A DNA stretch of 24,832 nucleotides from Kiritimatiellia bacterium. GTDB taxonomy: Bacteria; Verrucomicrobiota; Kiritimatiellia; RFP12; UBA1067. Position 1 is the stretch's first letter, and each line of letters begins with the position of its first letter. A model generated the notes under the pieces. It was not told where the DNA came from. It ran no database searches and was given only the letters and a program-made list of their open reading frames with translations. The stretch spans positions 1 through 24,832 of the forward strand of contig JAKSOY010000037.1 of assembly GCA_024405255.1 (NCBI GenBank). Direction: 5' to 3'. Shown one piece after another: positions 1-7,124 of this stretch. A program made the position numbers and the translations under genes.

Positions 1-399
1 GGAGGCGTTTCTGGATTTTGCGGTTCATCGGGTACAAGTATAGCAAAGCGGGCGGAGATGTTCAAGGGGAAAGTTTGATTTTATTTCGGGCGGTTGAACT
101 GTGGCGGAAAGGGCTGGACGAGGGGCTCAGCTGGGCGCAACGATGCCGGATTACGGCGTTCGTCGAGCTCGAACGCATGATCTGGCGCCACAAGGACAAC
201 ATCCTCAACACGGTGCGCAACGGACTGGGCGACGAACCACAAGATCAAGTAGCTGCCCAGGATCGCCTACGGCTTCCGCAACATCGACACGATGATCGGC
301 CTTGTCACGCTGTTCTGCTCGTCAATCGAAATTCCATGGCCCGGCAGAAAGCGGAAAGGCCCAATAAACAAAGGCCCTGGCACGACTCAGACGGCATGA
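1..399 (+). pseudogene. ISL3-family transposase, C-terminal fragment, frameshifted with internal stop
   Basis: Around 102-225 one frame encodes a WRKGLDE...ELERMIWRHKDNILNTV-type stretch, the region of ISL3 transposases just before the last catalytic acidic residue. After about 232 the homology moves to another frame: NHKIK, then a TAG stop at 250-252, then RIAYGFRNIDTMIGLVTLFC and a C-terminal tail rich in Pro/Gly/Lys ending at TGA 397-399. Intact relatives normally have an N-A-R-x-E-x-x-N-N-K-I-K segment at the junction. About six residues of it are missing, so a small deletion probably caused the frameshift. The open frame spanning 18-527 is an artefact that runs out of the transposase after the shift. 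No functional product is expected. Confidence 0.75.
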
Positions 400-402
400 G
401 AC

Positions 403-427
403 GACCCACACTTATGCCTGAAGAGCC
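403..427 (+). repeat. Right terminal inverted repeat of the ISL3-like element
   Basis: The segment starts four bases after the transposase stop codon and ends in GAAGAGCC, the complement of the GGCTCTTC tip of ISL3-family elements. An AT-rich octamer follows directly (428-435). The left partner repeat is not in the window. Confidence 0.6.
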
Positions 428-602
428 CGAAAAATCCCAATCGCTTTCCGTGCCCGGCGGAGCCGGTTTCCGTGCATTCTGTGGTTTGATTACCCACTGC
501 GTATGGGTGGTACTGTGGGTTTGGTAGGGGCTTCGTTGATTGTTCGATTGTGCTTGCTGACGCGAAAATGGGACAGGGTCGATACTCGAACGATTTTTCC
601 AT

Positions 603-631
603 TTCCAATACACGCGCTGAAATGCTACAAT
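603..631 (+). promoter_or_regulatory. Possible sigma70-like promoter, orphan
   Basis: An extended -10 (TG at 623-624, then TACAAT at 626-631) matches the consensus at five of six positions. The sequence 17 bp upstream (TTCCAA, 603-608) is only a weak -35. No gene starts within 240 bp downstream, so a small RNA or a relic promoter are both possible. Support is weak. Confidence 0.25.
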
Positions 632-682
632 ATACGGCGTTCGGTGGCCACCAGGCCGAAGAATAGCCACGATCTTTGAAAC

Positions 683-703
683 GGCGGGCGGTTTCAGCCC
701 GCC
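683..703 (+). repeat. GC-rich hairpin, 7-bp stem
   Basis: GGCGGGC (683-689) is perfectly complementary to GCCCGCC (697-703) across a 7-base loop. No T-run follows, so it is not an obvious intrinsic terminator. It resembles the dispersed GC-rich palindromes common in PVC-group intergenic DNA, but no second copy is visible in this window. Confidence 0.45.
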
Positions 704-797
704 ACCAGGCTTGAAGGGAGGGTTGCGTTCAGTCGCGCCCGCCACACCGAGGGCCAAAACCTCTTGACCGACCGCATCAAGGGCCGTTGACGGGGGA

Positions 798-825
798 GTT
801 GCGGAGTCCCGCCCGGGACCGCAAC
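798..825 (+). repeat. Strong 12-bp hairpin with a two-base bulge
   Basis: GTTGCG (798-803) pairs with CGCAAC (820-825), and the inner GTCCCG (806-811) pairs with CGGGAC (814-819). Bases 804-805 bulge out and a two-base apex sits at 812-813 (in practice the innermost pair would open). All twelve pairs are Watson-Crick. There is no T-tract downstream. The role is unknown; it could be an RNA element, a decayed mobile-element end or a terminator without a U-tract. Confidence 0.5.
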
Positions 826-1096
826 AACGTACGCAACAGCGTATAGTAGCTTGAGTCGAAAACCGCTAATTTTCCATGCTAAAGCGAAATACGATGGTGC
901 GCTACGTGGTTATCCACGCGGCGTGCTTTCTATTCCTGTTTTGTCATAGGTTCTTAGCGGTGCCTCAACGAAGACAAGAAAACGAGAGTGCGCCGCGCCT
1001 CTTTTGTCAGCGGGCGACATTCTCGGCACGGCAGGAATCGTTGCCCTTTTCGGTTCCATCCGTTTTCATTGGGAAAGGGCTGCGAAGGCAAGAACG

Positions 1097-2305
1097 ATGA
1101 ATTCGACTCGAATCGGAAAAGTCGGCATGGATACGACAATCAGGCAAATGTCAGTTGCCTTGGTTTCACTTGCGGCGGTACTGGCGGCCCAACAAGGAAA
1201 AGCTGAAGGTGAAATCAGCTATGATGCAGTGACCGTCAGGGGCAGAATAGAAAACGCTGTCCTTTCAGATGATGGTAAGTGGTTCGCATCAAAAACAACT
1301 GGTGCTAAAATTGGTGATACAGAATATGCCGGTTGGGTGGGAAATACGGATAACTTAAATGCTCAGTTTTCTTCAGATTGTTTAAAAGATGTGGCTTCAT
1401 TGGCATTTTTCAAAAACAAGTTATATGTGGCCTTAAACAACAAAACAAACGGATTATTACGTATTGATGTGGGTAATGGTCAACTTCCAAATTTAAAAAC
1501 CGCCAAATTTATTAAATTTGACCCCAATGGGACCACAGCAATGCAGGCCCCTTATTTGTACGCCACAACCAATAATTTATACGCCCTTGATCCAAAAACA
1601 TCAACTGGATATTCTCTACAAGAAAAAGATAATCAAAGTTTTAAATTGGGAACTGAAGTAAGAGGAAGTGGTGGTGGAATCAATATAATTAAAGATATCG
1701 TTTCAAAAGATATAAATGGCGAAGATTCACTTTATATTTTAACAACAAACTGGATGAATTCTATTAAAATATATCATCGAAACTCTACTATTATAAAGAT
1801 TGTCACAGGTCCATATACTATGACTGATATGAATCTTCTTATGAATTACAATATTGATTACAGAGGACAATATGATAATTCGACCAGCATTGCCATCCAT
1901 GGGGATAAATTGTTGGTTACGAATGCAAATCCTGATCAATTTGGGTTTATGACTCAAATCAACAGTGATGGTACATTGGGTCGCTCTGAAACCTTTATAC
2001 ATTCGGATACGAGAAGAACTTCCGCCATTGGATCCGATGGTCAAAATTATTATGCAGAGGCAATTGACGAACAAGATCCAAACGAACCCTTAAAAGAAAC
2101 CCCAAAATACTTTATCAAAGGGACCCCAAAAACAGCAAATGATTTCTTTATGGAAGGTAATAATGATGTTGTTTATCACGATAGAAGTGCTAAACATACA
2201 GGAGAACCTGCTTTCAAAATTTTGGTAACAGGTGAAGGCGTGCAGAAAAAAGTAATTGCTGTCGCCCCCGATCGTCTCTATCGCCTTAACGGCGACGGAA
2301 GGTGA
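1097..2305 (+). CDS. Secreted protein of unknown function, AT-rich core, possibly beta-propeller
   Basis: From the ATG at 1097 the protein is 402 residues. An ATG at 1127 gives an equally good signal peptide (hydrophobic VALVSLAAVLAA, then polar KAEG) and has GGAAAAG 6 bp upstream, so either start is possible. The longer frame from 1004 places 31 extra unlikely residues in front and is not preferred. The mature part shows repeating strand-turn units such as NKLYVALNN, NNLYALDPKT, DSLYILTTN and DKLLVTNANP, reminiscent of beta-propeller blades, but I recognise no family. Base composition is unusual: from about 1300 to 2250 the gene is AT-rich with TTA, ATA and AGA codons, while both ends are GC-rich like the rest of the window. 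This suggests acquisition by transfer or a mosaic gene. The only neighbour upstream is IS debris, and there is no operon partner. Confidence 0.7.
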   Translation: MNSTRIGKVGMDTTIRQMSVALVSLAAVLAAQQGKAEGEISYDAVTVRGRIENAVLSDDGKWFASKTTGAKIGDTEYAGWVGNTDNLNAQFSSDCLKDVASLAFFKNKLYVALNNKTNGLLRIDVGNGQLPNLKTAKFIKFDPNGTTAMQAPYLYATTNNLYALDPKTSTGYSLQEKDNQSFKLGTEVRGSGGGINIIKDIVSKDINGEDSLYILTTNWMNSIKIYHRNSTIIKIVTGPYTMTDMNLLMNYNIDYRGQYDNSTSIAIHGDKLLVTNANPDQFGFMTQINSDGTLGRSETFIHSDTRRTSAIGSDGQNYYAEAIDEQDPNEPLKETPKYFIKGTPKTANDFFMEGNNDVVYHDRSAKHTGEPAFKILVTGEGVQKKVIAVAPDRLYRLNGDGR

Positions 2306-2360
2306 TCGGGCGGCAAATTTGATCCGGACATCTCGCATGTGCAGCCGATGCCCGGTATCT

Positions 2361-2373
2361 GGGGACAGCCCCC
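2361..2373 (+). repeat. Short G/C palindrome
   Basis: GGGG (2361-2364) and CCCC (2369-2372) flank ACAG. The C-run can alternatively pair with a G-run at 2386-2390. It lies 55 bp after the stop of the upstream gene and could be a weak terminator or a trace of a REP-like element. Confidence 0.3.
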
Positions 2374-2440
2374 TCAAAAAAGTATGGGGGAATGAAAGAT
2401 GGTTCGGCACACAATCCGCGGGTAGGATTGATTCAGCACA

Positions 2441-2549
2441 CATTTTCCATTTTACGTTTTCCATTTTCCATTTGTTATGACGTTCTCTGCGAGAGGAAGA
2501 TGTCTCACGCGGAGGGCGCTGGCAAATGAAAAATTGAAAATGGAAAATG
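2441..2549 (+). repeat. AT-rich inverted repeat, 13-bp arms
   Basis: CATTTTCCATTTT at 2441-2453 is the exact reverse complement of 2537-2549. A second ATTTTCCATTT copy lies at 2463-2473 in the same orientation as the left arm. The 83 bases between the arms have no coding potential. Possible explanations are a dispersed intergenic repeat or the ends of a very small non-autonomous element. Confidence 0.5.
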
Positions 2550-2593
2550 GATAATGAGTTGTGCCTGATTTTTTACCACGGAATACACAGAAA

Positions 2594-2606
2594 CCCGCTT
2601 CGCGGG
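2594..2606 (+). repeat. Small hairpin CCCGC-TTC-GCGGG
   Basis: A perfect 5-bp GC stem with a three-base loop, directly after an ACACAGAA motif and about 65 bp upstream of the next start codon. It has no clear function and is not followed by a T-run. Confidence 0.35.
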
Positions 2607-2633
2607 ACGCGGAAGGCAGTTTGAAAATTTTAA

Positions 2634-2662
2634 TTGTTTCAAAAGAAGAGAAATGGTAAACT
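2634..2662 (+). promoter_or_regulatory. Candidate promoter of the stand-alone serine hydrolase
   Basis: TTGTTT (2634-2639) and TAAACT (2657-2662) are separated by 17 bp. Both are partial matches to sigma70 boxes (3/6 and 4/6). The -10 ends only 9 bp before the ATG at 2672 and there is no good Shine-Dalgarno sequence, so a leaderless or nearly leaderless mRNA is possible. Confidence 0.35.
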
Positions 2663-2671
2663 AGCTTTGAT

Positions 2672-4171
2672 ATGAAAAAAGCGAGTTTCATTTTGGGGGC
2701 TGTTGTCGGGTTGGCGGTCGTTTGCCGGGCGGCGGAGATGGAGATGTCGACGCCGGAGGCCGAGGGTGTTTCTTCGGTGGCGATCGGGAACTGGATCACG
2801 GCCTGCGAACGCGAACTGGATGCCTTGCACGGTTTTGTGATCGTGCGTCACGGCAAGACGATCGCCGAGGGCTGGTGGGCGCCGTTTTCGGCCGACCATA
2901 CGCACATCCTCTATTCACAGTCGAAGAGTTTCATTTCGACGGCGGTCGGTTTTCTGGTGGACGACGGCAAGCTCGACCTCGACGCGCGCGTGGCGGATTT
3001 TTTCCCGGGACAGGTGCCGCCGAAGGCGTTGCCGAAATTCCAGGCGCTTCGTGTCCGCGACCTCCTGTCGATGAACACGGGCAATCTCAGGAGCGAACCC
3101 GAATTGCGTCATCCCGCCGGCGACTGGCTGGCGCAGTGTCTCGCGAATCCGATCGCCTTCGATCCGGGGACGCGGTTTCTCTACGACTCGGGCAACACCT
3201 ACATGCTGGCCGCGCTCGTGGAGACGGTGAGCGGCGAGAAGGTGATGGACTTGCTCGGGCGGCGCCTCTTCCAGCCGATCGGCATCGAGAAGGCATGGTC
3301 CACGACGAGTCCGCAGGGGATCGCCTGCGGCGGCTGGGGCATGAACATGACCACGCGCGAGCTGGCGCGCTTCGGACTCCTCCTCCTGCAGGAAGGGCGC
3401 TGGGGCGACCGACAGGTGATCTCGCGCGATTGGGTGCGCCTCGCCACGTCGAAGCAGACGTTTTCGCGGCGCGGGTCCGTGCCGGATTTGCATCAGGGCT
3501 ACGGCTTCCAGTTCTGGCGCTGCCGCCACAACGGGTATATGGCCTACGGGCATCTCGGACAGTTCTTGATCGTCCTGCCCGACCAGGATGCTGTCATTTC
3601 GCTTCAGGGCGGACTCGAGCCGATCGAAAAGGAGTTGGACCTCGTTTGGAAACATCTGTTTCCTGCGATGAAGTCCGCGCCCTTGCCGCCCGATCCCGTG
3701 GCGGCGCGACTCCTGCGGGAGCGTACGGCGCGTCTTTCGCTCAAGCCCGTTCGTGGCGAAGCGGCGGCGTTTGCGGACGCCTTCGGGAAGACCTACGACC
3801 TTCGCCTCAAGCATCGCCTGGGCTTCAAGACGGTGCGTCTGGAGGAAAGGGACGAGGGCTGTGAGATCGTGTTCGGCCGCGCGAGGGGTAAGGAGGTACG
3901 CATCCCCGTGGGCTACGGTACATGGCGTGAAGGCGTGTCCGTTTTCGAAGACGCCACCTACGAATCTCTCTTTTCGATTATCGGCAACCAGCCCACGGCG
4001 GCGTCCGGCGCGTGGAAGGGACGCACCTTCACGTTCCGCGCCTATCTGCACGAGACGTTCTTCCGGCTTGACGGCACGCTGACATTCAAGGACGACGGCC
4101 GTCTCAGCATCGCCCTCAACCTCTGGGGCCGTAGCGGCGGCTGGACCAGAGGAACCTGCCAAGCCCGCTAA
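2672..4171 (+). CDS. Secreted serine hydrolase, beta-lactamase/esterase fold (PF00144-like)
   Basis: This 499-residue protein starts with a signal peptide (about residues 1-21). The beta-lactamase-related (PBP/class C fold) serine hydrolase domain spans about 26-340. The catalytic S-x-x-K is Ser82-x-x-Lys85 in a LYSQSKSF context, the tyrosine motif is Tyr171-Asp-Ser173, and a His294-Leu-Gly296 stands where the third active-site motif is expected. Residues 360-499 form a C-terminal beta-rich domain. Members of this superfamily are esterases, amidases or peptidases, so the substrate is unknown; removal of acyl groups from glycans or peptides would fit the neighbours. The next gene begins with a close paralogue, and the two align up to GT-x-x-AR, where this protein stops. 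No Shine-Dalgarno is obvious; the start is chosen because it gives a clean MKK signal peptide. A role in antibiotic resistance is not supported. Confidence 0.85.
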   Translation: MKKASFILGAVVGLAVVCRAAEMEMSTPEAEGVSSVAIGNWITACERELDALHGFVIVRHGKTIAEGWWAPFSADHTHILYSQSKSFISTAVGFLVDDGKLDLDARVADFFPGQVPPKALPKFQALRVRDLLSMNTGNLRSEPELRHPAGDWLAQCLANPIAFDPGTRFLYDSGNTYMLAALVETVSGEKVMDLLGRRLFQPIGIEKAWSTTSPQGIACGGWGMNMTTRELARFGLLLLQEGRWGDRQVISRDWVRLATSKQTFSRRGSVPDLHQGYGFQFWRCRHNGYMAYGHLGQFLIVLPDQDAVISLQGGLEPIEKELDLVWKHLFPAMKSAPLPPDPVAARLLRERTARLSLKPVRGEAAAFADAFGKTYDLRLKHRLGFKTVRLEERDEGCEIVFGRARGKEVRIPVGYGTWREGVSVFEDATYESLFSIIGNQPTAASGAWKGRTFTFRAYLHETFFRLDGTLTFKDDGRLSIALNLWGRSGGWTRGTCQAR

Positions 4172-4193
4172 TCTGCAGGCGGTTAAACTCCTG

Positions 4194-4224
4194 TTGCAAC
4201 TTCCTCTTTCACGGTGGATATGAT
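4194..4224 (+). promoter_or_regulatory. Candidate promoter of the glycosidase operon
   Basis: TATGAT (4219-4224) matches the -10 consensus at five of six positions, and TTGCAA (4194-4199) is a fair -35, although the 19-bp spacer is long. Transcription would start near 4231, about 5 bases before the ATG at 4236. There is no Shine-Dalgarno sequence, which points to leaderless translation. The paralogous gene upstream shows a similar arrangement. Confidence 0.45.
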
Positions 4225-4235
4225 AAAATAGTGTT

Positions 4236-7112
4236 ATGAAAAAATTACAGCTTCTTGTTTGTGGTGCCGCTCTTGGATTTGCCTTTGCAGGTTCGGCGGC
4301 GGAAATGGATTATTCGACGCCGGAAGCCGAGGGCGTTTCTTCGGCGGCGATCAGCGCGTGGATCGACGCGTGCGAACGCGAGCTCGATGCGGTTCACGGT
4401 TTCGTGATCGTGCGCCACGGCAAGACGATTGCCGAGGGCTGGTGGAAGCCGTTTTCGGCCGACCGCACGCACACGCTCTATTCGCATTCGAAGAGTTTCA
4501 CGTCCACGGCGATCGGGCTCTTGGCGGATGCCGGCAAGCTCGACCTCGACGAGCGTGTAGCCGACATCTTCCCCGAGAAGCTGCCGCCGAATCCGTCGCC
4601 GAAACTCCGTTCGATGCGCATCCGCGATCTGCTCACGATGAATACGGGCATGCCCAACGGCGATCCCGAGCGGAAGGACCCGGGCGGCGACTGGGTGTCG
4701 CTCTTCCTCGCGAACGAGGTGAAGTACGATCCGGGCACGTGGTACCTCTATGATTCCTGCGCCACCTACATGCTCTCCGCCATCGTGGAGAAGAAGAGCG
4801 GCGAGAAGCTGATGGATTTCCTCGGGAAGCGTTTCTTCCAGCCCATCGGCATCACGAAGGCGTGGTCCTCCACGAGTCCGCAAGGCATCGCCTGCGGCGG
4901 CTGGGGCATGAACATGACCACGCGCGAGCTCGCGCGTTTCGGACAGCTCTATCTGCAGGAAGGGCGCTGGGGCGACAAGCAGATCCTCTCGCGCGACTGG
5001 GTGCGTCTTGCGACGGCGAAGCAGACGGGCACGCGCCGTGACCCGGCGGGGGACTGGGGCCAGGGCTACGGCTTCCAGTTCTGGCGCTGCCGCCACAACT
5101 GCTATCGTGCGGACGGCGCTGCGGGACAGTACACGGTGGTGATGCCCGAGCAGGATGCGGTCGTTTCGATCAATGCGGGCCTCGGGCCGATGGGACATGA
5201 GCTGAATCTCGTGTGGAAGTATCTGCTTCCCGCGATGAAGGAGGGGGCGCTTCCGGCCGATCCGGCGGCGGCGGGCAAATTGAAGGAACGTTCGTCGAAC
5301 CTTGCGCTCAAGACCGTCCGTGGCCAGGCTGCGGCACCGGCGGGCGTCTTTGGAAAGACCTACGACCTTGCGCTCAATTATCGGTTTGACTTCAAGACCG
5401 TGCGCCTGGAGGAGAAGGACGGCGGCTGGGAGGTCGTGTTCGGCCGCGCGAACGGCAAGGAAGTGCGCATTCCCGTGGGCTATGGTACATGGCGCGAAGG
5501 GGCGGCGGTGTTCGAAGACCTCACCTATGAGGCGCTCGGCGGCGTCATCGGTTTGCAGCCGACTGCCGCCTCGGGCGCGTGGAACGGCCGTACGTTCCGG
5601 TTCCGCGCCTACCTCCACAACACGTTCTTCCGGCTGGACAGCGCACTCACGTTCAAGGAGGACGGCACGCTCGCGATCGATTTCGACCTCTGGGGTTGGG
5701 GCGGCCGGCCGGCGAAGGGCACGGGCAAGGCGCGGAAAACCATCCCGATCAACTACCCGAAGGATCTCAAGCTTGAAATCCAGCCGCGCCACGACTATTC
5801 GAAGACGCTCTCGGGTAAGCTGTTCCTCGCGCAGGCCTTGTTCGACGGTCCTTTCAAGCGCTGCGACAACGGCAAGGTCAATGTCGCGATGACGCTCGAA
5901 CAGGCCGCCGAGGCGATCAAGGGCATGGACGCGATCACGCTGGGGATGCCGAAGATCATGTATCTCGTCGGTTGGCAGTACAATGGCCACGACAGCAAAT
6001 ACCCGGCGCTCTTCGAAGGCAATGCCGCCGTGAAACGCGCCTGCGACGTCCATGCGCTCGACAGCGTGCGCTGGCTCATGGATCTGGGCTTCAAGTACCA
6101 CACCGCAGTGAGCCTCCACATCAATATGTTCGACGCCTACAAGGATAGTCCGCTTTGGGATGAATATGTGGCGCACGACATCATCGGCAAGGACAAAGAC
6201 GGCAAGCTCATCGAGTCCGAATGGGGCTGGAAGATCAGCTACGCGCAGGAATGGAAGACGGGCTTCGCGCAGAAGCGCCTCGACCGCCTGCTCGAGCTTC
6301 TTCCGATTCAGAAGGCGGGCACTCTCCACATCGACGCCTTCCACAGCCGCGTGCCGATCGGGTATCTCGATCAGAACGGCCGCCACTGCGTGCGGTGGCA
6401 GCCGATTCCCAGCCCCTATCTGTCGTTCACGCAGCAGGACGAAATCGAAGCGCAGAAAAACATCATCCGCTACCTCGACAAGAAGGGCGTCGACGTGACC
6501 GAAGAAGGCAACATTCAGTTCTTCTCGGGACTCATTCCCATGAGTTGGCACTTTGGCACCGGTCAGTATTTCTCGTGCCCGCGCGCACTCTACTGCGGTG
6601 TCAACAATGCCTCGCGCTGGGGACGCGTCTTCGGCACGTGCTTGAATACGGAAACGATCTTCAATCAGTACGGTCCCACGCCGAAGGGCTTCCAGGTGTT
6701 CATCTCCGAGTTCTGCCGCAAGTCGCTCTTGAGCAACTACCTCTTCCGTCTGACGCCCGTGGAGGCGATTGAAGGTGCCAACTACAACGCGGTCAAGTTC
6801 GCGAACGGCGTCTTCTCCGAATTGGACGGCGACCGCTACACGCTCAAGGCGGACGATTGCGTGCTGGCCGATGGCGACGATCTGCTCATGCCGGCTTTGT
6901 GGACGCCCGAGCGTGACCTGCTGGCGTTCAGCGGCCGCGGTTACGCGAAGCGGACCTGGCGCTTGACGAAGGATTGGCCCGCGTCCGGCACGGTGAAGCT
7001 CTTCACCGTCGATGAACACGGGCCGCATCCCGCCGGCGAATTGGCCTATTCCAACCGGCAGCTCGAACTTTCTCTGAAGCCTGGCCAGCTCGTCCGCGTT
7101 CTCGCGCAGTAA
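4236..7112 (+). CDS. Secreted bifunctional protein: serine hydrolase fused to GH101-like glycosidase
   Basis: This 958-residue protein has a signal peptide (1-22, GSAA/EM) and two domains. Residues 25-505 are a serine hydrolase closely related to the preceding gene (by eye about two-thirds identical), with Ser83-x-x-Lys86 and Tyr172-Asp-Ser174. Its third motif differs: DGAAGQ, common in this family, in place of YGHLGQ. After GTGKAR the chain continues into a TIM-barrel-type glycosidase (about 520-958) resembling endo-alpha-N-acetylgalactosaminidase-like (GH101-type) proteins: MYLVGWQYNGHDSKYP, VSLHINMFDAYKDSPLWDEY, HIDAF with Asp700 as likely nucleophile, and DVTEEG with Glu756 or Glu757 as likely acid/base. 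The family role is release of O-linked Gal-GalNAc-type glycans from mucins; activity here is inferred. It is the first gene of a probable operon, ending 12 bp before the next start. Confidence 0.8.
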   Translation: MKKLQLLVCGAALGFAFAGSAAEMDYSTPEAEGVSSAAISAWIDACERELDAVHGFVIVRHGKTIAEGWWKPFSADRTHTLYSHSKSFTSTAIGLLADAGKLDLDERVADIFPEKLPPNPSPKLRSMRIRDLLTMNTGMPNGDPERKDPGGDWVSLFLANEVKYDPGTWYLYDSCATYMLSAIVEKKSGEKLMDFLGKRFFQPIGITKAWSSTSPQGIACGGWGMNMTTRELARFGQLYLQEGRWGDKQILSRDWVRLATAKQTGTRRDPAGDWGQGYGFQFWRCRHNCYRADGAAGQYTVVMPEQDAVVSINAGLGPMGHELNLVWKYLLPAMKEGALPADPAAAGKLKERSSNLALKTVRGQAAAPAGVFGKTYDLALNYRFDFKTVRLEEKDGGWEVVFGRANGKEVRIPVGYGTWREGAAVFEDLTYEALGGVIGLQPTAASGAWNGRTFRFRAYLHNTFFRLDSALTFKEDGTLAIDFDLWGWGGRPAKGTGKARKTIPINYPKDLKLEIQPRHDYSKTLSGKLFLAQALFDGPFKRCDNGKVNVAMTLEQAAEAIKGMDAITLGMPKIMYLVGWQYNGHDSKYPALFEGNAAVKRACDVHALDSVRWLMDLGFKYHTAVSLHINMFDAYKDSPLWDEYVAHDIIGKDKDGKLIESEWGWKISYAQEWKTGFAQKRLDRLLELLPIQKAGTLHIDAFHSRVPIGYLDQNGRHCVRWQPIPSPYLSFTQQDEIEAQKNIIRYLDKKGVDVTEEGNIQFFSGLIPMSWHFGTGQYFSCPRALYCGVNNASRWGRVFGTCLNTETIFNQYGPTPKGFQVFISEFCRKSLLSNYLFRLTPVEAIEGANYNAVKFANGVFSELDGDRYTLKADDCVLADGDDLLMPALWTPERDLLAFSGRGYAKRTWRLTKDWPASGTVKLFTVDEHGPHPAGELAYSNRQLELSLKPGQLVRVLAQ

Positions 7113-7124
7113 AAGGGGAAACAG

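Larger units (their letters stand above)
1..427 (+). mobile_element. Right-end remnant of an ISL3-family insertion sequence
   Basis: The first 399 bases encode, in broken frames, the C-terminal part of an ISL3-family transposase, and the segment ends with a recognisable ISL3-type terminal inverted repeat at about 403-427. The outermost bases on the complementary strand read GGCTCTTC, the typical ISL3-family tip. The eight bases just outside (428-435, CGAAAAAT) would be the right copy of an AT-rich 8-bp target duplication. The left end lies outside the window, so this duplication cannot be confirmed here. The transposase is dead, so the element is a fossil. Family assignment rests on recognised protein motifs and the terminus, both seen directly. 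Confidence 0.75.
428..1096. other. Non-coding stretch with hairpins and no convincing gene
   Basis: Short open frames on both strands here have no recognisable protein features, overlap one another and lack good ribosome-binding sites. The region holds a perfect 10-bp palindrome at 643-652 (GGTGGCCACC), two strong hairpins (683-703 and 798-825) and an extended -10-like TGCTACAAT at 623-631. The open frame 876-1100 begins with hydrophobic residues that could mimic a signal peptide, but it runs into the start of the next gene with no domain-like continuation. I read this as degraded sequence flanking the IS remnant. Confidence 0.5.
2306..2671. other. Repeat-rich intergenic region
   Basis: No gene is visible in these 366 bases. 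The region contains a GGGG-ACAG-CCCC mini-palindrome (2361-2372), a 13-bp inverted repeat made of CATTTTCC-type units (2441-2453 with 2537-2549), an ACCACGGAATACACAGAA-like motif just before a short hairpin (2594-2606), and a weak promoter near the 3' end. Motifs of the 'ccacgg-aa-acacagaa' and 'attttccatttt' kinds are, from memory, dispersed in many environmental bacterial genomes; a copy-number search would confirm this. Confidence 0.5.

Noticed and set aside
18..527. 169-codon open frame at the left end
   Set aside because: It starts in a transposase frame but leaves it at the frameshift near 232; the remainder is out-of-frame sequence running past the IS end.
876..1100. 74-codon open frame with a hydrophobic N-terminus
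   Set aside because: It overlaps the start of the next gene, has no ribosome-binding site and no domain after the hydrophobic part.
2256..2480. 74-codon open frame after the AT-rich gene
   Set aside because: It begins inside the preceding gene and reads through a short palindrome and AT-rich repeats; no protein-like composition.
2672..2734. Lipoprotein signal in the stand-alone hydrolase (Cys18)
   Set aside because: The residues before the Cys (Ala-Val-Val) do not form a good lipobox; an ordinary signal peptide cut after Ala-Ala is more likely.
2672..4171. Antibiotic-resistance beta-lactamase
   Set aside because: The fold is shared with class C beta-lactamases, but the length, the extra C-terminal domain and the glycosidase context fit a general secreted serine hydrolase.
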